A stretch of DNA of 30,111 nucleotides from JAEVLT01 sp964484065 (lineage in GTDB: Bacteria > Bacillota > Bacilli > Bacillales > Cytobacillaceae): assembly GCA_964484065.1 (NCBI GenBank), contig CAZAEW010000048.1, positions 1 through 30,111 of the forward strand. The letters run 5' to 3'. Under the pieces are notes generated by a model. The model ran no database searches. It had not been told where the DNA came from and saw nothing but the letters and a program-made list of their open reading frames with translations. Below, piece after piece: positions 6,760-14,248 of this stretch. The position numbers and the translations under genes are program-made. Position 1 is the first letter of the stretch; every line of letters starts with the position of its first letter.

Positions 6760-7158
6760 ATGATTGATCTTTTCATTCGTTTTATAATGGGAGGAACAGC
6801 TGTAATGCTGAGCTACTTAATTACGGTTTTTTCTCCGTGGAAAATATTAGCGGGAATATTTGCAGCATTCCCTGCGGTCATGCTTACAGCAGTATTAATG
6901 GTCGGACTTGCTTCAGGTTCAAGTAAAGCTTCAAAAACGGCAAAAGGGTCTGTTTTTGGAATGATGGGCGGGGTTGTATGTGTGATTACTGTTTTGGCAA
7001 CCTTACAATTAAGCCATAATTGGGTTTTAAGTATTATTCTTGGTTTATTTCTTTGGCTGGCAAGTTCTGTTGCGATCTCTTCAGTAAAGGAAAAGTTATT
7101 GAGTGAAGGTAACTCAAAATATTTCTTAAGGAAAATGCCGATTTTTATAAAAAAATAA
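6760..7158 (+). CDS. DUF3147 family membrane protein (second of tandem pair)
   Basis: 132 residues from ATG 6760, which follows AAAGAGG (6745-6750) at nine bases; the ORF could be opened further upstream at 6712, but that would overlap the first gene. It has four hydrophobic segments, with LAGIFAAFPAVMLTAVLMVG around residues 28-47 and KGSVFGMMGGVVCVITV near 63. It is a paralogue of the preceding gene and probably arose by tandem duplication followed by divergence. It carries a basic C-terminal tail (RKMPIFIKK). A good terminator follows at 7208-7249. Biochemical role unknown. Confidence 0.8.
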   Translation: MIDLFIRFIMGGTAVMLSYLITVFSPWKILAGIFAAFPAVMLTAVLMVGLASGSSKASKTAKGSVFGMMGGVVCVITVLATLQLSHNWVLSIILGLFLWLASSVAISSVKEKLLSEGNSKYFLRKMPIFIKK

Positions 7159-7207
7159 ATGCAGAAAGCTTATGCTGATAGGCCTTTCTATAGAGTTCAT
7201 AAAATAT

Positions 7208-7249
7208 AAAAGCTTGCGAAACAGTTTCTTGTTTTCGCAAGCTTTTTTT
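7208..7249 (+). terminator. Terminator of the DUF3147 pair
   Basis: AGCTTGCGAA (7211-7220) pairs perfectly with TTCGCAAGCT (7234-7243), extended by A/T pairs, with a run of T. Confidence 0.85.
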
Positions 7250-7320
7250 ATCCATAATATTTTATTCCGGTATTGAGATCATGCGGATGATACGCAATTT
7301 TATGATATGTTGCGGAGAAA

Positions 7321-7592
7321 ACGTCGCTCATCAAGGGAATGAACGACGATATTGGAGTATGTGGAGTGAAAAACGTCGTTCATTAGGGGAATGAACGACG
7401 ATNNNNNNNNNNNNNNNNNNNNNNNNNNNNNNNNNNNNNNNNNNNNNNNNNNNNNNNNNNNNNNNNNNNNNNNNNNNNNNNNNNNNNNNNNNNNNNNNNN
7501 NNGGAGTGAAAAACATCGTTCATCAAGGGAATGAACGACGATATTAGGAAATGTACCTAGAAAACGTCTTTCATCGTGGGATGAAAAAAAGG
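7321..7592. repeat. Tandem array of ~52-bp hairpin repeats (array 2), interrupted by a gap
   Basis: Units start at 7321 and 7373 (period 52) before the gap and at 7513 and 7564 (period 51) after it. The best unit has an 11-bp perfect stem, CGTCGTTCATT / AATGAACGACG, with loop AGGGG. Linkers contain ggagtatgtggagtgaa. The sequence is unrelated to array 1, but the period and hairpin-plus-linker design are the same. The rest of the 555-bp intergenic region holds only the two flanking terminators. Confidence 0.85.
7403..7502. other. Assembly gap (100 N) inside array 2
   Basis: Exactly 100 N, the usual placeholder for a scaffold gap of unknown length. It falls inside the hairpin array, so the true copy number is unknown. 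Confidence 0.95.
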
Positions 7593-7645
7593 TCGCAGTT
7601 TTTCTGCGCGAATTTAAGTCCTTCTTCTTTGCCCACCCCCAAATA

Positions 7646-7700
7646 AAAAAGGCTGATCCACGTTTGCCGTCAATCAACGACTAGAGGGTTCAGCCTTTTT
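7646..7700 (-). terminator. Terminator of the ilv-leu operon
   Basis: AAAAAGGCTGA (7646-7656) and TCAGCCTTTTT (7690-7700) form an 11-bp perfect inverted repeat with a long loop of 33 nt. On the minus strand it ends in a T tract and lies 15 bp after the leuD stop codon. Confidence 0.7.
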
Positions 7701-7714
7701 CAATCAAACGAATA

Positions 7715-8299
7715 TTAATTATGAGCTAGTTCATATTCCTTAATTTTATCTGCATAAGTCAAAGTTACACCGATTTCATCCCAGCCGTTAAGAAGCATTT
7801 GCTTTGGATATTCCGGAATATCAAAATGAAGCTCGAAGCCGTCATTATCCGTTACGACTTGTTTTTCAAGGTCGACGGTTAATTGATAACCTCCGGATTC
7901 TGCTTTCTTCACGATCTTCTGTACCTGTTCTTCTGAAGCAACAATAGCTAAGATTCCATTTTTCACGCAGTTATTTTTAAAAATATCGGCATAACTTGGG
8001 GCGATGATGATTTTGAATCCATAATCTTGTACAGCCCATGGAGCATGCTCGCGGGAAGAGCCGCAGCCGAAATTGTCTCCGGAAACTAAGATGGATGCAT
8101 CTTTGAATTTAGGATCATTTAAGGAAAAATCCTTGCGCAGATTCCCGTCATCATCAAAACGCCAGTTATAAAATAAGAATTGTCCAAATCCACTGCGCTC
8201 AATGCGCTTTAGGAATTGCTTCGGAATGATTTGGTCTGTATCAATATTAGCCCGGTACAATGGGTAAACAAGGCCTGTATGAATGCGTAGCGGTTCCAT
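7715..8299 (-). CDS. leuD: 3-isopropylmalate dehydratase small subunit
   Basis: 194 residues, usual for LeuD. With LeuC it forms the isomerase that converts 2-isopropylmalate to 3-isopropylmalate in leucine synthesis. The swivel-domain motifs are clear: ANIDTDQIIPKQFLKRIER near the N terminus, then GDNFGCGSSREHAPWA around residues 74-89 and IIAPSYADIFKNNCVKNGIL after it. The start ATG at 8299 follows AGGAGG at 9-10 bases. It is the last gene of the operon, 14 bp after leuC. Confidence 0.97.
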   Translation of the reverse strand: MEPLRIHTGLVYPLYRANIDTDQIIPKQFLKRIERSGFGQFLFYNWRFDDDGNLRKDFSLNDPKFKDASILVSGDNFGCGSSREHAPWAVQDYGFKIIIAPSYADIFKNNCVKNGILAIVASEEQVQKIVKKAESGGYQLTVDLEKQVVTDNDGFELHFDIPEYPKQMLLNGWDEIGVTLTYADKIKEYELAHN

Positions 8300-8313
8300 T
8301 CTTCTAATACCTC

Positions 8314-9735
8314 CTAGGAATTAAAAACTTCAGCAGCGAATTTACGAACATCAACAAAGTGGCCAGAAATCGCAGCAGCAGCAGCCATTTCAGGGCTCAC
8401 TAGATGTGTGCGGGAGCCGTTGCCTTGACGTCCCTCAAAGTTTCGGTTGGATGTAGACGCACATCGGTCTCCAGGAGCAAGAATATCATCATTCATCGCT
8501 AAACACATGCTGCATCCTGGTTCGCGCCATTCAAAACCGGCTTCTGTAAAGATTTTATCCAATCCTTCTTTTTCAGCTGCCAATTTGACAGTATAAGATC
8601 CAGGAACAACGATGGCTGATACAGAAGGACTAACTTTGCGGCCTTGGATGACACTTGCAGCTTTGCGGAGGTCGCTAAGCCGTGAGTTTGTGCAAGAGCC
8701 AATAAAGACATGGCTGATGTTGATGTCGGTAATTTGTTGGCCGGCTTCAAGACCCATGTATTCAAGGGCACGGCTGATTTCATCTTTATCACTGGCAGTT
8801 TCTGCATCTGCAGGGCTTGGAACTGAAGCTGAAATTGGAAGGCACATGCCTGGGTTTGTTCCCCAAGTAACTTGTGGTTCAATATCAGCAGCATCGATTT
8901 CAATAACTTTATCGTAAGTAGCACCTTCATCAGAAGCAAGTGCTTTCCATTTTTCAACCGCTTCTTCGAAAGCTTCACCTTGCGGAGCATAACGGCGGCC
9001 TCGCAAATATTCAAACGTTGTTTCGTCCGGAGTAATAAGTCCTGCTCGGGCTCCGGCTTCAATCGACATGTTACAAACTGTCATGCGCTCATCCATTGAC
9101 AATGATTGGATGGCTTCTCCGGTATATTCCATTACATAGCCTGTCCCAAATTTAACACCGAATTTACCGATGATGTAGAGGATAATATCCTTTGCGGTTA
9201 CACCTGCACCAAGCTTGCCGTTAACCTTTAAATTAAGGGTTTTAGGACGAGCCTGCCAAAGTGTTTGAGTGGCAAGAACATGTTCTACTTCACTTGTTCC
9301 AATTCCAAATGCCAGGGCGCCAAATGCTCCGTGAGTAGAGGTGTGGCTGTCACCGCAGACGATTGTTTTGCCCGGTTGGGTAAGTCCGAGTTCCGGTCCG
9401 ATAACGTGGACGATTCCGTTGTCAGGGCTGTTAATATCAGCAAGGGTAATGCCAAATTCTTCACAGTTCTTTTTAAGCGTCTCAACCTGTGTTCTGGAGA
9501 CAGGATCCTTAATTTCACTGCGGTCACGAGTAGGAATATTATGGTCCATTGTGGCATAAGTACGGTTAGGCTGGCGTACTTTGCGTCCATTTATTCGCAA
9601 TCCCTCAAATGCCTGAGGAGATGTAACCTCGTGAACAAGGTGCAAATCAATATAAAGTAAATCAGGCTTGCCTTCTTCACGGTGAACAACATGCTGTTCC
9701 CAAATTTTTTCAATAATATTTTTTGGTGTTTGCAT
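8314..9735 (-). CDS. leuC: 3-isopropylmalate dehydratase large subunit
   Basis: 473 residues, the normal length. This is the aconitase-like catalytic subunit that binds a [4Fe-4S] cluster. The three cluster cysteines are in GSCTNSRLSDL (near residue 348) and EPGCSMCLAMNDD (near 408-411). GDSHTSTHGAFGALAFGIG near residue 130 is a family signature. ATG 9735 is preceded by GAGGT about ten bases upstream, a weaker site than those of the other leu genes. Unlike the tight joins elsewhere in the operon, leuC is separated from leuB by 284 bp holding a repeat element with a terminator-like hairpin. Confidence 0.97.
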   Translation of the reverse strand: MQTPKNIIEKIWEQHVVHREEGKPDLLYIDLHLVHEVTSPQAFEGLRINGRKVRQPNRTYATMDHNIPTRDRSEIKDPVSRTQVETLKKNCEEFGITLADINSPDNGIVHVIGPELGLTQPGKTIVCGDSHTSTHGAFGALAFGIGTSEVEHVLATQTLWQARPKTLNLKVNGKLGAGVTAKDIILYIIGKFGVKFGTGYVMEYTGEAIQSLSMDERMTVCNMSIEAGARAGLITPDETTFEYLRGRRYAPQGEAFEEAVEKWKALASDEGATYDKVIEIDAADIEPQVTWGTNPGMCLPISASVPSPADAETASDKDEISRALEYMGLEAGQQITDINISHVFIGSCTNSRLSDLRKAASVIQGRKVSPSVSAIVVPGSYTVKLAAEKEGLDKIFTEAGFEWREPGCSMCLAMNDDILAPGDRCASTSNRNFEGRQGNGSRTHLVSPEMAAAAAISGHFVDVRKFAAEVFNS

Positions 9736-9790
9736 AATTTCCTACCTCACCTATTAGATTTATGACCGAAATTTTACATGTATGAAAAGG

Positions 9791-9819
9791 GACGTTTGCC
9801 GCAAAGTGCAGCAAACGTC
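9791..9819 (-). other. Hairpin in the leuB-leuC spacer
   Basis: GACGTTTGC (9791-9799) pairs perfectly with GCAAACGTC (9811-9819) around an 11-nt loop. It lies between the repeat element and leuC. It has no clear T tract in the direction of transcription, so it may be an mRNA processing or stability element. Confidence 0.5.
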
Positions 9820-9846
9820 TCATGGTTGATTAAGTAGTCTAGCTTA

Positions 9847-10010
9847 AGCGCCCAGCCCCTCGGGGTCAAATAACCTTCGGATAAAAAAGTCCAAAGAGCG
9901 GACTTTTTTGCCGAATAACATTTGCCAGTCAGACTTGCACAGGATGTGCTGACGTCGACATTCGCCACACGACGTGGCGGTATTTAGTCGTCGTTCCTTA
10001 TCTGGGCGCT
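9847..10010. repeat. Interspersed cruciform-like repeat element, copy 2, inside the leu operon
   Basis: Outer ends AGCGCCCA (9847-9854) and TGGGCGCT (10003-10010) match. The left half repeats copy 1 (6115-6216) almost base for base: cggggtcaaataaccttcgg, then AAAAAAGTCC (9883-9892) / GGACTTTTTT (9900-9909) with loop AAAGAGC. The right half differs and holds a CGCCACA..CGACGTGGCG hairpin near 9963-9979. On the transcribed minus strand the 10-bp stem ending in TTTTTT looks like an intrinsic terminator. Confidence 0.85.
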
Positions 10011-10019
10011 TTCACTTTC

Positions 10020-11126
10020 TTATGAATAACAGTCTTGTATGCATTTAGAAGGATGTTTTGTTTTGATATAGTCGACGATCAGCATTGTCATCTCTACGGT
10101 TCCAACTTTGCGTCCGTTTGCGATTTGCAGATCTCCTGTGTGATTTCCTGAATCAAGAACCGCTTGAACCGCTTCCTCAATGATTTTTGCTTCATTCTCC
10201 AACTGGAATGAATAGCGAAGCATCAGAGCTGCAGAAAGAATCATTGCAATTGGATTGGCAATCCCTTTGCCGGCAATATCAGGAGCAGAACCGTGTACAG
10301 GTTCATAAAGTCCGACGCCGTCTTCACGAAGACTTGCGGAAGGGAGCATTCCCAGCGAACCGGTTAAAACAGAAGCTTCATCGCTCAGGATATCACCGAA
10401 CATGTTTTCCGTAACGATAACATCAAAGTGAGCCGGATTGGTAATCAGCTTCATCGCAGTAGAATCAACTAAAGCGTGTTCAACGGTAACATCAGGATAT
10501 TTTGCTTTCATTTCTTCAACAATTTCACGCCATAATTTACTTGTTTCAAGCACATTGGCTTTATCAACAGAAGTAAGATGGCCGCGGCGCTGCTGAGCAG
10601 CCTGGAAAGCTTTTTCTACGATTCTTTCAATCTCTTTGCGAGTGTAAGAAAGGGTATCAACTGCCGAATTGCCGTTATCGCGGCGTTCACTTGGCGTACC
10701 GAAGTAGAGGCCGCCGGTTAATTCGCGGACAATTAAAAGGTCGCTTCCGGCAACAATATCTTCTTTAAGCGGTGAAGCATGAAGAAGATTTTTAAATCCG
10801 GTAATCGGGCGTAAGTTTGCAAATAAATCTAAAGCCTTGCGGATGCCAAGCAGTCCGCGCTCAGGGCGAAGGTGGGAAGGGTTGTTATCCCATTTTGGTC
10901 CGCCTACGGCACCAAGTAAAACAGCATCAGCCTTCCTGCAGGCTTCAACAGTTGATTCGGGAAGGGGAGTGCCATACTGGTCAATGGCAGTACCGCCGAT
11001 TTCATGTGTTTCAAAGCTAAATGTATGATTAAATTCTTCGGCTACAGCTTGAAGAACCTCTTTTGCTGATTGAATAACTTCACGGCCAATACCATCACCG
11101 GGAAGTAAGACAATGTTTTTCTCCAT
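10020..11126 (-). CDS. leuB: 3-isopropylmalate dehydrogenase
   Basis: 368 residues, normal for the family. It oxidises and decarboxylates 3-isopropylmalate with NAD+ to give 2-oxoisocaproate. LLPGDGIGREV opens the protein; GAVGGPKWDNNPSHLRPERG carries substrate-binding arginines; TENMFGDILSDEASVLTGSLG (about residues 240-260) carries the metal-binding aspartates; YEPVHGSAPDIAGKGIANP follows. The start ATG has AAAGGAGGT seven to eight bases upstream. It is 14 bp from leuA and precedes the repeat-bearing spacer. Confidence 0.97.
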   Translation of the reverse strand: MEKNIVLLPGDGIGREVIQSAKEVLQAVAEEFNHTFSFETHEIGGTAIDQYGTPLPESTVEACRKADAVLLGAVGGPKWDNNPSHLRPERGLLGIRKALDLFANLRPITGFKNLLHASPLKEDIVAGSDLLIVRELTGGLYFGTPSERRDNGNSAVDTLSYTRKEIERIVEKAFQAAQQRRGHLTSVDKANVLETSKLWREIVEEMKAKYPDVTVEHALVDSTAMKLITNPAHFDVIVTENMFGDILSDEASVLTGSLGMLPSASLREDGVGLYEPVHGSAPDIAGKGIANPIAMILSAALMLRYSFQLENEAKIIEEAVQAVLDSGNHTGDLQIANGRKVGTVEMTMLIVDYIKTKHPSKCIQDCYS

Positions 11127-11140
11127 TGAAGTAACCTCCT

Positions 11141-12685
11141 TTACAAGAATGCATTTTCATTTTGGTTTTGTCCCAGGTTAAAAAAGACCCGGTTGACAGC
11201 GTTCAAAAAGGCTTTCGCTGAAGCCTCCAGTACATCCTGTGCAGATGCGCGCCCGCTCATCTGTGTACCGTTTACGGTCATTTTCACGTGAGCCTCAGCC
11301 AATGCATCACGGCCTTGGCCAATTGAATTAAGGGTATAATTCGTCACATGAATTTCTTCTTTAACCAATGCTTCCAACGTATTAATTAAGGCTTCAACGC
11401 TCCCTTTGCCGGTGCAGGCAGTTTCAAGACGTTCTCCTTCTGGGCTGATTAACGCCACGGTTGCGGTAGGAAGGTTTGCTGAGCCATATTGAACTTGGAA
11501 TGCGGCAAGCTCATATTTTTTAACGTCGGCAACAGTTGTTTGAATATCTGTTAAAATGGTAAATATATCCTCATCGGTGACTTCTTTTTTCTGATCGGTC
11601 AGCTTCTTAAACGCTTTAAAGGCCTCCAATAGCTGCTCGTCAGATAATTGAAAGCCCATCTGTTCAATTTTGTCTTTGAATGCATGACGCCCGGAATGTT
11701 TGCCGAGGAATAAATGATTGGATTTAACGCCAACCATTTCCGGTGTAATAATCTCATAAGTTGAGGCATTTTTTAACACGCCGTCCTGATGAATGCCGGA
11801 CTCATGGGCAAAAGCATTTTTGCCGATAATGGCTTTATTGGGGGCGATAACCATGCCTGTAAATCGGCTCACAAGATCGCTTGTGCGCTTAATTTCATTC
11901 AAGACAAGATTGGTTGTGTAAGGAAATTTATCTTTGCGAATGGTTAAGGCAACGCCTAATTCTTCAAGTGCTGTGTTACCGGCACGTTCACCAATTCCAT
12001 TGATTGTACCTTCAATTTGGGTAGCACCGTTTTCAATCGCTGCAAGAGCGTTTGCCACAGCCAAACCTAAATCATCATGGCAATGAGCTGACAATGAAGC
12101 TTTATGAATATTTCGAACGTTTTCTGAAATATAGCGGAACATGTATCCGTATTCCTCAGGTGAAGCATACCCTACGGTGTCAGGGAGGTTAATAACGGTT
12201 GCACCGGCATCAATCACTTTTTCAATGATGTTTACAAGAAAGTCGAGATCAGAACGGGAAGCATCTTCTGCGGACCATTCGATTTTCGGGAAAAATGTAC
12301 GGGCATATTTTACCATTTCGACTGCCAGTTCCGTTACCTGTTCAGGAGACTTATTGAGCTTATATTGCATATGGATGGGGGAAGTGGCGATAAAAACATG
12401 CAGCCTTGGATCCTGCCCCTCTTTTAAAGCTTCCCACGCAACATCAATATCTCTTTTATTGGCTCTGGCAAGTCCTGTAACAGAAGCATTTTTGATTGAA
12501 CGAGCAATCGCTCGTACAGATTCAAAATCGCCTTGGGAGGAAGCCGGAAACCCGGCCTCCATGATATCAACCCCAAAGCGTTCAAGCTGTTTGGCTATTT
12601 CAAGTTTTTCAAGCTGGTTCAGATTGACTCCAGGTGACTGCTCACCATCACGCAAAGTGGTGTCAAAGATGTTAATTTGAACCAT
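11141..12685 (-). CDS. leuA: 2-isopropylmalate synthase
   Basis: 514 residues, so the full-length form with a C-terminal regulatory domain that usually confers feedback inhibition by leucine. It condenses acetyl-CoA with 2-oxoisovalerate, the first committed step to leucine. DTTLRDGEQSPGVNL (residues 8-22) and HCHDDLGLAVANALAAIENG (about 201-220) are the family signatures, the latter with metal-binding histidines; HESGIHQDG lies near 293. Its ATG overlaps the ilvC stop codon by one base (TAATG), so translation is coupled. Confidence 0.97.
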   Translation of the reverse strand: MVQINIFDTTLRDGEQSPGVNLNQLEKLEIAKQLERFGVDIMEAGFPASSQGDFESVRAIARSIKNASVTGLARANKRDIDVAWEALKEGQDPRLHVFIATSPIHMQYKLNKSPEQVTELAVEMVKYARTFFPKIEWSAEDASRSDLDFLVNIIEKVIDAGATVINLPDTVGYASPEEYGYMFRYISENVRNIHKASLSAHCHDDLGLAVANALAAIENGATQIEGTINGIGERAGNTALEELGVALTIRKDKFPYTTNLVLNEIKRTSDLVSRFTGMVIAPNKAIIGKNAFAHESGIHQDGVLKNASTYEIITPEMVGVKSNHLFLGKHSGRHAFKDKIEQMGFQLSDEQLLEAFKAFKKLTDQKKEVTDEDIFTILTDIQTTVADVKKYELAAFQVQYGSANLPTATVALISPEGERLETACTGKGSVEALINTLEALVKEEIHVTNYTLNSIGQGRDALAEAHVKMTVNGTQMSGRASAQDVLEASAKAFLNAVNRVFFNLGQNQNENAFL

Positions 12686-13704
12686 TAACGGACTACTTCC
12701 TTTTTAGCAGTTACAGATTTTTTGATAAATGGCATTAATTGGCGAAGTTCGCGGCCTACTACTTCAATTTGATGTTGTTTTTCAGCATTATTGATTGCTG
12801 TAAATTGCGGACGGCCAACTTGGTTTTCCAAAATCCATCCTTTTGCGAATACACCTGTTTGAATATCAGTTAAAACATCTTTCATGCGTGCTTTTGTTTC
12901 AGATGTGATAACACGAGGTCCTGATACGAAATCTCCCCATTGAGCTGTATCAGAGATCGAATAGCGCATGTTTTCAAATCCGCCTTCGTAAATAAGGTCG
13001 ATGATCAATTTGATTTCGTGCAAGCACTCGAAATAAGCAATTTCCGGCTGATATCCAGCTTCAACTAATGTTTCAAAACCTGCTTTGATAAGGCTTGTTA
13101 AACCGCCGCAAAGAACTGCTTGTTCACCGAATAGGTCAGTTTCAGTTTCTTCCTGGAATGTAGTTTGAAGGATACCCGCACGGCCTGCACCGATACCTTT
13201 AGCATAAGCTAGAGCGATATCTTTTGCTTTACCAGTGTAGTCTTGGAAAATACCGTATAATGAAGGTACTCCGCCGCCTTCAGTATAAGTTCTGCGAACA
13301 AGATGTCCTGGGCCTTTAGGGGCAATTAGGAATACATCAACGTCAGCTGGTGGAACAATTTGGTTAAAGTGAATGTTGAAACCATGTGCAAAAACAAGGG
13401 CATTGCCAGCTTGCAGGTTATCTTTAATGCTTTCATTGTAAACTTTTGGCTGCATTTCATCTGGAAGAAGGACCATGATGACATCTGCAGCAGCAGTTGC
13501 TTCAGCAACGGAAGTAACTTCAACACCATCTTCAACTGCTTTATCCCAAGATTTTCCTGGTCTTAAACCAACAACAACATCAAAACCGCTTTCTTTTAAG
13601 TTAAGTGCATGGGCATGGCCTTGTGAACCGTAGCCGATGATTGCGATTTTCTTTCCTTGTAAAACCTCTTCATTAATATCACTGTTATAAAGTACTTTTG
13701 CCAT
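12685..13704 (-). CDS. ilvC: Ketol-acid reductoisomerase, class I
   Basis: 339 residues, the short class I form. It isomerises and reduces acetolactate or acetohydroxybutyrate with NADPH and Mg2+. IIGYGSQGHAHALNLKESG (about 22-40) is the Rossmann loop. VGLRPGKSW (about 46-54) contains the Arg and Ser that usually select NADPH. GLTSLIKAGFETLVEAGYQPE and ECLHEIKLIIDLIYEGG belong to the C-terminal helical domain with the metal-binding carboxylates. It starts 25 bp after ilvN and ends in the leuA start codon. Confidence 0.97.
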   Translation of the reverse strand: MAKVLYNSDINEEVLQGKKIAIIGYGSQGHAHALNLKESGFDVVVGLRPGKSWDKAVEDGVEVTSVAEATAAADVIMVLLPDEMQPKVYNESIKDNLQAGNALVFAHGFNIHFNQIVPPADVDVFLIAPKGPGHLVRRTYTEGGGVPSLYGIFQDYTGKAKDIALAYAKGIGAGRAGILQTTFQEETETDLFGEQAVLCGGLTSLIKAGFETLVEAGYQPEIAYFECLHEIKLIIDLIYEGGFENMRYSISDTAQWGDFVSGPRVITSETKARMKDVLTDIQTGVFAKGWILENQVGRPQFTAINNAEKQHQIEVVGRELRQLMPFIKKSVTAKKEVVR

Positions 13705-13729
13705 GATTAATTCATCCTCTCAGTATTGT

Positions 13730-14248
13730 TTATTTTAATATAGATAATGGCATATCGTTTGATTGCGGCTGCTGGCCGCGTAAAAAGGCTGTTAATCCTG
13801 TTCTGGAAATTTCTTTGATTCCATAAGGACGAAGCAATTCAATAGCTGCTTCAATTTTGTCAGGTCTGCCTGTAACCTCAATGGCGAGGCTGTCTTTACT
13901 TACATCGACGATGGAAGCACGGAATGGTTCAACGATTCCGATGATTTCACTGCGGATTTGCGGGCTGCTTGTTACTCTGATTAAGGCAAGCTCTCTGGCA
14001 ACGACCGCTTTGTCAGTAATATCAGAGACTTTTAAAACATCAATTTGCTTATTTAATTGCTTTGTAACTTGTTCAAGCTTCTGCTCATCTTCTACCTCAA
14101 CAACAAGGGTCATTTTAGAGATTCCATCTGCTTCAGTCGGGCCGACGGAAATACTCTCGATGTTAAATTGCCGTCTAAGTAAAAGTCCTGTGACACGGTT
14201 TAAAACTCCGCTGCGATTTTCTACTGTAAGTGTGATAATACGTTTCAT
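13730..14248 (-). CDS. ilvN: Acetolactate synthase small (regulatory) subunit
   Basis: 172 residues; called ilvH in B. subtilis. The N-terminal ACT domain starts ITLTVENRSGVLNRVTGLLLR (residues 4-24), with NIESISVGPTE next, the region that binds valine in characterised homologues. The C-terminal half (SSPQIRSEIIGIVEPFRASIVDVS) is the usual second domain. It activates IlvB and gives feedback control. Its start overlaps the ilvB stop by 4 bp, so the subunits are translationally coupled. Confidence 0.96.
   Translation of the reverse strand: MKRIITLTVENRSGVLNRVTGLLLRRQFNIESISVGPTEADGISKMTLVVEVEDEQKLEQVTKQLNKQIDVLKVSDITDKAVVARELALIRVTSSPQIRSEIIGIVEPFRASIVDVSKDSLAIEVTGRPDKIEAAIELLRPYGIKEISRTGLTAFLRGQQPQSNDMPLSILK

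Noticed and set aside
7300..7677. Minus-strand ORFs spanning the N gap
   Set aside because: They run through tandem repeats and 100 N; the translated product is repeat-derived and includes unknown residues.
9774..9968. Minus-strand ORF of 64 residues between leuB and leuC
   Set aside because: It lies in the interspersed repeat element, has no ribosome binding site and shows no family features.
12141..12680. Plus-strand ORF of 179 residues antisense to leuA
   Set aside because: It is a frame shadow of leuA, whose motifs are complete; composition is Ser/Thr-rich, as is usual for such shadows.
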